From positions 1 through 64,000 of the forward strand of contig DASVWC010000053.1 in NCBI GenBank assembly GCA_036389835.1: a stretch of 64,000 nucleotides of DNA, written 5' to 3'. Shown in pieces: positions 58,290-64,000 of the stretch (the stretch's first letter is position 1; each line of letters starts with the position of its first letter). Under the pieces are notes generated by a model. That model was not told the DNA's origin. It worked only from the letters and a program-made list of their open reading frames with translations, and searched no databases. The position numbers were made by a program, and so were the translations under genes. The stretch comes from AC-37 sp036389835. GTDB taxonomy: Bacteria > Actinomycetota > Thermoleophilia > Solirubrobacterales > Thermoleophilaceae.

Positions 58290-59230
58290 AGGGTCCCGAG
58301 GAGTTCTGGGGCGCGCTCGACGTCGCCTACCACCGGCATCTGGGGATCGAGTTCGATCGCGACGAGCGCGGCCGCGGGGTGGTCACGCTCCCGGCCCGGC
58401 CCGAGCTGACGGAGCCGGACGGGCGCCACTCCGACGCCGCGCTGTTCACCGTCGGCGACGTGGCCGCCGGGCTCGCGGTGTGCGACGCGCTGCTGCCCGC
58501 GCTCGGCGAGCCGCCGGCCGGTACCCAGCTAGGGCTGCTGACCACGGGGGCCCGGCTGCGGATGCGCGCCGCGGTCGCCCCCGGCCCGCTGCGCGGCGAG
58601 GCGCACGTGGAGATCGGTCCGGCGGAGCTCGCCGCAGCGCTCGAGAAGACGCGGAAGTTCAAGTTCGAGGTGTGCGTGGACGTGGCCGCCGGCGGGTCGG
58701 CCGCGGCCGCGGAGGTACGTCTCGACATGGTGTTCCGTCTCATGCGCGAGCGGCAGTTCGACGCGATGACGGCGCGCGCCGCCGCGACCGAGCGCGGAGC
58801 GAGCGCGCACGGGGCGCCGATCCACGGCTGCCGGTTCGCCAACCATGTGCGCGCCTACCTCGTCGAGTCGTCGCCGCGGCGCGCGGTCGTGGTCCAGGCC
58901 GACGCCGCCGAGCTCGACAACCACATCGGCGTGCGGCACGCGGGCGCCCTGTACGGGGCGGCCCAGGGCGCCTCGCACGCGCTGGCGCTGGCGGCGCACG
59001 GGCCGGCCGGGCTCCTGCCCGTGCACACCTCCGTCGCGTGCCAGGCGATGGGCGTCGGGCCCACCACCACCGTCGCGGAGCCGCGCGCGGGCGCTCCCCT
59101 CGGCACCCGCGCCGTGACCACGACCGCCGACGGCACCCCGGTCCTCACGGTCGACGTCGACTGGGACTCAGGCGACGGCGCCGTTGCCGTCGGCCACCGA
59201 GACGATCACCGCCGCGTTGTGACCGCCTAG
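58286..59230 (+). CDS. Double-hotdog thioesterase-like protein
   Basis: 314 residues from GTG 58286 (GTGA overlap). Two PaaI-like hotdog halves: RHSDAALFTVGDVAAGLAVC in the first, DNHIGVRHAGALYGAAQGAS in the second. The D/N-H pattern of PaaI/DUF4442 thioesterases is present in the second half. It may release or edit acyl-ACP/CoA chains. The last 21 codons overlap the convergent ketosynthase 2 gene (63 bp). Confidence 0.72.
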   Translation: MKGPEEFWGALDVAYHRHLGIEFDRDERGRGVVTLPARPELTEPDGRHSDAALFTVGDVAAGLAVCDALLPALGEPPAGTQLGLLTTGARLRMRAAVAPGPLRGEAHVEIGPAELAAALEKTRKFKFEVCVDVAAGGSAAAAEVRLDMVFRLMRERQFDAMTARAAATERGASAHGAPIHGCRFANHVRAYLVESSPRRAVVVQADAAELDNHIGVRHAGALYGAAQGASHALALAAHGPAGLLPVHTSVACQAMGVGPTTTVAEPRAGAPLGTRAVTTTADGTPVLTVDVDWDSGDGAVAVGHRDDHRRVVTA

Positions 59231-60403
59231 GCCGAAGCAGAAGCTGAGCCCGGCGCGTGCGTGCTTGCCGCTGCCGTCGGTGATCGGGACCGGCTCGCCC
59301 GGCACGTAGAAGAGGTCGAGCTCGGGGTCCTGCTGCTCGAGCCCGACGGTCGGCGGAGCGACGCCGTGGCGCACCGCCAGCACGGTGGCGATCGCCTCGA
59401 CCGCGCCCGCCGCGGTCTGGAGGTGGCCGATCACCGACTTCGTGGACGACACGGGAACCGTTCGCGCGCGCTGGCCGAGGGAGTCCTTGATCGCCGACGT
59501 CTCGACCTGGTCCCCCACGAGGCTCGACGCGCCGTGCGAGTTCACGTAGTCGATGTCGCCGGGCTCGAGCCGCGCCGACTCGAGCGCCAGGCGGATGGCG
59601 CGCGTTATGCCGTCGCCTCCGGGCGGGGGTGCCGCCAGGTCGTGCGCGTCGGTCGTGGCGCCGTAGCCGTTCAGCGTCGCCAGCGGCTCGGCGCCGCGCG
59701 CCGCCGCGCCCGACGCGCGCTCGAGCAGCAGGACGCCGGCGCCCTCGCCGGGGATGAAGCCGTCCCGGCGCCGGTCGTACGGACGGCAGTTCCCGCTCTC
59801 CGACACGGCGCCCATCACGTCGAACGCTGCGACCGTGAACTCGGTCAGCGTCGCGTCGGAAGCGCCCACCGCGACCGCGTCGATCGAGCCCGTCTGGATC
59901 ATCCGGACGCCGGCGCCGAGCGCCTGGAGGCCGGCGGCGCAGGCTGCACTCACGGTGCATGTCTCCCCGCGCCAGCCGTAGCGGATCGCGGCCGACGCGG
60001 TCGCCGCGTTCGGCATCAGGCGCACCACCCCCAGCGGCGAGAGCCGGCGCGGCCCGTTCTCGCGGAAGACGTCGAACTGCTCCTCGATCGTCTCGAGCCC
60101 GCCCACGCCCGTGGCGATGACCGACCCGATCCGCTCGGGCGGGCACGGCGGGGCGTCCCGCCAGCCGGCCGCCCGGATGGCCTCCTCGGCCGCCACGAGC
60201 GTCATCTGCGTGAAGCGATCGGCCGCGCGGATCTCCTTGCGCGACAGGTGGTCGGCCGGGTCGAAGTCGCTCGCCGCAGCGATCCCGTTGTGGATCGCCG
60301 ACTCGCCCGCGACCCAGCGCTCGAAGAGCAGCTCGGCGCCCACGCCGAACGGCGTGACCGCTCCGACGCCGGTGATGGCGATCGCGTCGCCGCCGGCTTC
60401 CAT
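59168..60403 (-). CDS. Beta-ketoacyl-ACP synthase II-type ketosynthase 2
   Basis: 411 residues from ATG 60403, 31 nt after the ACP stop. Cys in TVSAACAAGLQ (C155), His in NSHGASSLVGDQ, His in SVIGHLQTAAG. The middle motif HGASS replaces the usual HGTxT, which may affect ACP choice. Final gene of the AT-KR-ACP-KS2 operon. With ketosynthase 1 on the other strand there are two active-site-complete KS enzymes in the locus. Confidence 0.88.
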   Translation of the reverse strand: MEAGGDAIAITGVGAVTPFGVGAELLFERWVAGESAIHNGIAAASDFDPADHLSRKEIRAADRFTQMTLVAAEEAIRAAGWRDAPPCPPERIGSVIATGVGGLETIEEQFDVFRENGPRRLSPLGVVRLMPNAATASAAIRYGWRGETCTVSAACAAGLQALGAGVRMIQTGSIDAVAVGASDATLTEFTVAAFDVMGAVSESGNCRPYDRRRDGFIPGEGAGVLLLERASGAAARGAEPLATLNGYGATTDAHDLAAPPPGGDGITRAIRLALESARLEPGDIDYVNSHGASSLVGDQVETSAIKDSLGQRARTVPVSSTKSVIGHLQTAAGAVEAIATVLAVRHGVAPPTVGLEQQDPELDLFYVPGEPVPITDGSGKHARAGLSFCFGLGGHNAAVIVSVADGNGAVA

Positions 60404-60434
60404 GGCGGGCTCTCTGCCCCTCGCGCCGGCGGGT

Positions 60435-60692
60435 CTAGGCCACGGCCTGCATGATGCAGCGCTCGACGACCGCAAGCGCGTCGCCGACGGTGACGACCCC
60501 CTTGAACTCCTCGGCCTCGAGCCGGTGGCCGAACTCGTCCTCCACGATCTGCGCGAGCTCGACCAGGTCGAGCGAGTCGACGTCGAGCGACTCGAGGGTC
60601 GTGTCCGCGGCGATGTCGTCGCGCTCCGCGCCGAAGCTCTCGAGCGCGTCGAAGACGACCTCGCGGATTCGGTTGGGGTCTATGGCTGGCAC
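60435..60692 (-). CDS. Acyl carrier protein
   Basis: 85 residues from GTG 60692 with AGGAGGT 7 nt upstream. Classic ACP: LESLDVDSLDLVELAQIVED with phosphopantetheine serine S40. Acidic, four-helix. Between the ketoreductase and ketosynthase 2 genes, it is the obvious carrier for the discrete synthase. Confidence 0.93.
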   Translation of the reverse strand: MPAIDPNRIREVVFDALESFGAERDDIAADTTLESLDVDSLDLVELAQIVEDEFGHRLEAEEFKGVVTVGDALAVVERCIMQAVA

Positions 60693-60732
60693 TCCGGTGA
60701 CCTCCTGGGTTCGTTCTTCCGGTCCGGTCGCT

Positions 60733-61470
60733 TCAGGCGCTCAGGCCCCCGTCGACGACGAGCACGGCGCCAGTGACGTAGCTCGCGTCCTCCGACAGCA
60801 GGAACGGGATGCACGCCGCGATCTCCTCGGGCGCCCCCGAACGCCGCGCCGGCACGTGCTGGACGATGCCGTCTGCGACGTCCTCGGTCAATTCGGTCCG
60901 CACGAGCCCCGGCGCGATGGCGTTCACGGTGATGCCGCGCCGCGCGACCTCGACGGCGGTGGACTTCGTGAAGCCGATCAGCCCGGCCTTCGACGCCGCG
61001 TAGTTCGACTGGCCGGGGTTCGCGCGCGGCCCGACGATCGAGGCGACGTTCACGATCCGCCCGAAGCGCGCGCGCAGCATCGGCCGGATCGCCCGGCGCG
61101 TCACGCGGTACGCGCCGCTCAGGTTCGTCTCGATCACGGCATTCCAGTCGTCCTCGCCGATCTGCGGGAGGAGCCCGTCGTGCCGGGTGCCGGCGTTGTT
61201 GACCACCCGCAGCACCGGGCCGTGGTCGCGCTCGATGCCGTCGAACATCTCGTTGACGGCCTCCGGCTGCGTCACGTCGGCGGGCGCGGGGAACGCCTCG
61301 CCGCCGGCCGCGGCGATCTCCTCGACGACGGCCGCGGCCCCCTCGGCGTCCGCGCGGTAGTTGACCGCCACGGTCAGGCCGTCGCGAGCGATCCGGCGGG
61401 CCACGGCGGCGCCGATCCCCCGTGACGCCCCCGTCACCAGCACGCAGCCGCCGTGCCCGTTGCTAGCCAC
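60733..61470 (-). CDS. 3-oxoacyl-ACP reductase (FabG-like SDR)
   Basis: 245 residues from GTG 61470, overlapping the AT stop by 8 nt. NAD(P)-binding TGASRGIG, VVNNAGTRHDG, catalytic Ser in NVASIVG and YAASK (Tyr/Lys). Reduces the 3-oxo group of acyl-ACP. The amide-type SDR ending (YVTGAVLVVDGG) is intact. Confidence 0.92.
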   Translation of the reverse strand: MASNGHGGCVLVTGASRGIGAAVARRIARDGLTVAVNYRADAEGAAAVVEEIAAAGGEAFPAPADVTQPEAVNEMFDGIERDHGPVLRVVNNAGTRHDGLLPQIGEDDWNAVIETNLSGAYRVTRRAIRPMLRARFGRIVNVASIVGPRANPGQSNYAASKAGLIGFTKSTAVEVARRGITVNAIAPGLVRTELTEDVADGIVQHVPARRSGAPEEIAACIPFLLSEDASYVTGAVLVVDGGLSA

Positions 61471-62365
61471 GGGCCGGCACCGGGGAGTTCGCGGCCTCGC
61501 GCGCGAGCAGCTTCGCGGCCGGCTCGGCGGTGACTCCCGGCAGGATCGTGCGGATCAGGCGGCTGAGGACGTTGCCGGGCGCCGCCTCCACGAAGTGGCG
61601 GGCGCCGGCGGCGTGGAGCCACTGCACGGCGCGCGGCCAGCGGACCGGCTCGACCAGGCTCGCGCCGAGCTGGCGGGCGGGGCAGGTGAACGGCTCGCCG
61701 GTCACGCTCGACACGACCGGGCGATCCGGCTGGCGGAAGCGAACCCGGCGGACCACGTCGAGGAACCGCGGCAGCGCGGACTCGAGCGCCCGCGAGTGGA
61801 ACGCCCCGCCGATCGCGAGCTCGACGCCCTTCCCGCCCAGCGCCTCGACCTCGGCGCGCGCCCCGGCGAGCTGGGTTCGCGGCCCGGCGGCGACGATCTG
61901 ATCGTGCGCGTTGTAGCTCGCGACGGTCAGCTCGCGGCGCGCGACGATCGCCTCGGACGTCTCGGCGGCCACTCCCAGGAGCGCCATCATCCCCGTCCCG
62001 GCCGCCACCTCGGCCGTGAGGACGCCGCGCGCGGCGACGATCCGAGCGCCGTCCTCGACGTCGATCGCGCCGGCGGCCACGAAGGCGGCGATCTCACCCA
62101 TCGAGTGGCCGGCGAACGCGACCGGATCGACGTGGTCGCGCAGCGCCAGCCAGCTCGCGACGCTGCGGGCGAAGATCGCCGGCTGCACGTAGCGGGTGCC
62201 GGCGCCGACCCGTTCGAACGGGTCGGCGCCCACGGCCTCGCACACCACGTCGATCAGGAAGGGCGCCTCGCGCTGCACGTCCTCCCGCATGGCGGGCGAC
62301 TGCTTTCCCTGTCCTGGGAAGACGACGGCGCTGGCCCGTCTCGATGTGCCCCGCTGCGCGCTCAC
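61463..62365 (-). CDS. Malonyl-CoA:ACP transacylase (FabD-like)
   Basis: 300 residues from GTG 62365 (choice based on similarity; no clear Shine-Dalgarno, and the frame is open upstream). AVVFPGQGKQSP, nucleophile in AGHSMGE (S88), the acid-binding Arg in IVAARGVLT, catalytic His in GGAFHSRALE. The Arg argues for malonyl or another dicarboxylic extender. First gene of the four-gene operon, divergent from the LmbU-family gene. Confidence 0.88.
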   Translation of the reverse strand: MSAQRGTSRRASAVVFPGQGKQSPAMREDVQREAPFLIDVVCEAVGADPFERVGAGTRYVQPAIFARSVASWLALRDHVDPVAFAGHSMGEIAAFVAAGAIDVEDGARIVAARGVLTAEVAAGTGMMALLGVAAETSEAIVARRELTVASYNAHDQIVAAGPRTQLAGARAEVEALGGKGVELAIGGAFHSRALESALPRFLDVVRRVRFRQPDRPVVSSVTGEPFTCPARQLGASLVEPVRWPRAVQWLHAAGARHFVEAAPGNVLSRLIRTILPGVTAEPAAKLLAREAANSPVPARG

Positions 62366-62409
62366 GACTGGCGTTGAAACCAACCGATCGCGTGGCGACC
62401 GCGTCAAGT

Positions 62410-62473
62410 TTGCGTAACCAAAAGAAGGCTGTTCGACTGTCCCCTGCTTCGGAGTACGCCTCGCCTTACGCAA
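62410..62473. promoter_or_regulatory. 8-bp inverted repeat TTGCGTAA / TTACGCAA in the AT-LmbU divergent gap
   Basis: TTGCGTAA (62410-62417) and TTACGCAA (62466-62473) are exact mirror images, centres 56 bp apart (about five turns). The gap is the control region for both the AT-KR-ACP-KS2 operon and the regulator gene, so this is a good operator candidate. A TTGACG -35-like box for the minus operon lies at 62407-62402. Confidence 0.45.
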
Positions 62474-62499
62474 CGTGGCCGCGAGATGGTTACGGTCAA

Positions 62500-62528
62500 A
62501 CGGGGGATGAGGGCACGAACAATGGGGG
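62500..62528. promoter_or_regulatory. Two direct C5 half-sites upstream of the LmbU-family gene
   Basis: ACGGGGGAT (62500-62508) and ATGGGGGAT (62522-62530) are direct repeats 22 bp apart, i.e. ATCCCCCGT and ATCCCCCAT on the other strand: the same core as the palindromes before the FAAL and flavoenzyme genes. Confidence 0.4.
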
Positions 62529-62581
62529 ATCGCCGCGGACCGCCACCGCAGCCGGTCGCCAGGTCAAGGAGGGGAGACCGC

Positions 62582-63181
62582 TTGAACGCCGCGACGCAGG
62601 TCGGGAACCACATCCGGCAGGAGGTCGGTCCGAGGGAGCCCAGGCGAGTTGCGCTCACGCCAGTCTCGTGGTCGCCGTCGGCCGACGCCCTCTGCTTCAA
62701 GGACTGGGTCGAGCAGGGCCGCCGGCTCGGCGTGATGGGGCGCGGAGCGGCGTGGTGGATCGGCGATTGGGTGCAGTACGGCAACGTCGCCTACGGCGAG
62801 CGCTACGTGCGGGCCGCGCGGATCACGGGCTACGACGTCCAGACGCTGATGAACATGGTCTACGTGGCCTCCCGGTTCGAGATCTCCCGACGCCGGGAGA
62901 AGCTGTCCTGGAGCCACCACTCGGAGCTCGCCGCGATGGAGCCCCAGGAGCAGGACCGCTGGCTCGCCCACGCCGAGCGCGAGCGGCTCTCGGTTCGCGA
63001 CCTGCGCGAGGAGCTGCGACGCGACCGCCACGCCAACCGCGCCTGCGATCAGCACAACGGGCGCCGGCGCGTCGCGTCGCTGCCCCCGGCGGAGCCGGTC
63101 GTCTGCCCCGAGTGCGGCTGCCTGGTGCCGGTGCACGGCGATCGCGAGGCCATCGAGGCGGCGGCGGGCCGCTCGCACTGA
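62582..63181 (+). CDS. LmbU-family transcriptional regulator
   Basis: 199 residues from TTG 62582, chosen because AAGGAGG lies 9-10 nt upstream; starts further upstream lack one. The core (about 30-145) has FKDWVEQGRRLGVMGRGAAW, then WIGDWVQYGNVAYGERYVRA and FEISRRREKLSWSHHSELAA, the pattern of LmbU, activator of lincomycin genes, and many actinobacterial relatives in natural-product clusters. The C-terminus adds a CPECGC pair that might bind zinc. It probably controls the flanking fatty-acid/polyketide genes, the ABC transporter, or both. Confidence 0.85.
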   Translation: MNAATQVGNHIRQEVGPREPRRVALTPVSWSPSADALCFKDWVEQGRRLGVMGRGAAWWIGDWVQYGNVAYGERYVRAARITGYDVQTLMNMVYVASRFEISRRREKLSWSHHSELAAMEPQEQDRWLAHAERERLSVRDLREELRRDRHANRACDQHNGRRRVASLPPAEPVVCPECGCLVPVHGDREAIEAAAGRSH

Positions 63182-63183
63182 CC

Positions 63184-63906
63184 ATGGCCGGCAGGGCGGT
63201 GCTCGAGCTGGAGGCGGTCCGGCACCGGTATGGCACGGGCGGCGCCGAGGTGCTCGCGCTCGACGGCGTCGACCTCGCGGTCGGGCCCGGCGAGGTCGTG
63301 GCGGTGTTCGGGCCGAGCGGGTCGGGGAAGACCACCCTCCTGCACCTCGCGGCGGGACTCGAGCACCCGTCCGAGGGGCGCGTCCTGTTCGAGGCCACCG
63401 ACCTCGCCGGGCTCTCGGAGGCCGAGCGCTCCGCGCTGCGCCGGCGCCGGCTCGGGGTGGTGTTCCAGTTCTTCAACCTCGTCCCAGCGCTCACGGCGGT
63501 GGAGAACGTGGCGCTGACGCTGCGCTTCGACGGGGTCGCGGCCGGGGACGCCTCGGAGCGGGCCCGCGAGGCGCTCGCCCGAGTCGGCGTCGAGCACCGC
63601 CGTGGCCACCTGCCCGGCGAGCTCTCGGGCGGCGAGATGCAGCGGGTCGCGGTGGCGCGAGCGATCGTGGCGCAGCCCGCGCTGCTGCTCGCGGACGAGC
63701 CGACCGGGAGCCTCGACAGCCGCAACGGCGACCTGGTCCTCGAGCTGATCGCCTCGCTCGCGCGCGAGCGCGACATCGCCGTGCTGCTGGCGAGCCACGA
63801 CGGCCGGGCGGCCAAGCACGCCGACCGGGTGCTCACCATGCGCGACGGCAGCCTCGCGGCTCCCGCGCCCGCCGGCGAGCCCGCGCGCGACGTCGCGCTC
63901 GCGTGA
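63184..63906 (+). CDS. LolD/MacB-type ABC transporter ATP-binding protein
   Basis: 240 residues from ATG 63184, 2 nt after the regulator stop. Walker A GPSGSGKTT, Q-loop VFQFFNL, signature LSGGEMQR, Walker B LLLADEPTGSLD, switch ASHD. Energises the FtsX-like permease that begins in the overlapping next frame. Same family as the transporter at 3.5-6.8 kb, but clearly a different copy (canonical signature here). Confidence 0.9.
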   Translation: MAGRAVLELEAVRHRYGTGGAEVLALDGVDLAVGPGEVVAVFGPSGSGKTTLLHLAAGLEHPSEGRVLFEATDLAGLSEAERSALRRRRLGVVFQFFNLVPALTAVENVALTLRFDGVAAGDASERAREALARVGVEHRRGHLPGELSGGEMQRVAVARAIVAQPALLLADEPTGSLDSRNGDLVLELIASLARERDIAVLLASHDGRAAKHADRVLTMRDGSLAAPAPAGEPARDVALA

Positions 63907-64000
63907 CCGGGCTCCCGCCCATCCTCCGCCTCGCGCTGCGCAGGGCGCGCGAGCGGCCGCTGCCGCTGCTGCTCGCCGCGCTCGGGATCGCCGCCGGCGT
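63903..64000 (+). CDS. FtsX-like ABC permease, N-terminal fragment (cut by the right edge)
   Basis: GTG 63903 overlaps the ATPase stop (GTGA). The 32 visible codons read ILRLALRRARERPLPLLLAA and continue into a first membrane helix, the usual start of FtsX-type permeases. The rest is outside the window. Confidence 0.75.
   Translation, partial: MTGLPPILRLALRRARERPLPLLLAALGIAAG

Noticed and set aside
1..64000. CRISPR arrays, tRNA or rRNA genes, insertion sequences
   Set aside because: No regularly spaced repeats, cloverleaf-like segments, rRNA signatures, transposase motifs or terminal inverted repeats were seen on reading; a covariance-model search could still find a missed small RNA.

Overview
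The window is very GC-rich (by eye about 70% or more), dense, and full of GTG starts and 1-8 nt gene overlaps. LmbU-type regulation, DUF6194, ECF sigma and FAAL genes point to an actinomycete; a Thermoleophilia/Solirubrobacterales-like lineage is my guess, not shown. I saw no tRNA, rRNA, CRISPR array, transposase or integrase.

Left edge (1-6.8 kb, minus strand): a five-gene overlapping operon. It runs ABC ATPase, FtsX-like permease, 2-oxoacid dehydrogenase E1 alpha, E1 beta, then a protein that begins as a complete lipoyl/E2 acyltransferase, continues into a polyketide-synthase-type ACP, and leaves the window at the first residues of a ketosynthase. This suggests a 2-oxoacid dehydrogenase complex whose acyl group is handed to an assembly line instead of CoA.

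7-15.4 kb: secreted and lytic enzymes (YHYH-arylsulfotransferase fusion, matrixin-like metalloprotease, trypsin-like protease with peptidoglycan-binding tail, a glycosidase operon with a Tat protein), a YCII protein and a decayed peptidase remnant. 15.5-17.4 kb: a fatty-acyl-AMP ligase coupled to its own carrier protein.

17.4-41.2 kb: conflict and toxin island. It holds a lysis cassette (two holin-like proteins around a GH24 plus M15-like endolysin), a TIR-like/TRAFs-binding protein with two SLATT-like membrane proteins, a TIR-TM-WD40 protein, and a complete Tc toxin: TcA split into two polypeptides and a TcB-TcC fusion ending in a 392-residue unrecognised, very basic effector. The lysis cassette may release the Tc toxin, as type 10 secretion does in Yersinia. 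Two paralogous secreted-protein genes lie on either side of the island.

41.3-46.2 kb: berberine-bridge-type flavoenzyme, heme-binding-family barrel protein, ABM-like protein, DUF6194 protein, ECF sigma factor. 46.2-52.9 kb: cell-surface polysaccharide genes (Wzt/Wzm-type exporter, three GT2 enzymes, a NodB deacetylase fused to a GNAT domain, a membrane glycosyltransferase).

53-62.4 kb: discrete fatty-acid/polyketide genes: MaoC pair, amidase, ketosynthase 1, carbamoyltransferase and double-hotdog protein on the plus strand; AT, ketoreductase, ACP and ketosynthase 2 on the minus strand. Together they could build a reduced or polyene chain that is carbamoylated. An LmbU-family regulator and a second LolD/FtsX-type ABC transporter (cut by the right edge) follow. 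A recurrent CCCCC-(A/G)-(A/T)T motif sits in several intergenic gaps and may tie some of these units together.
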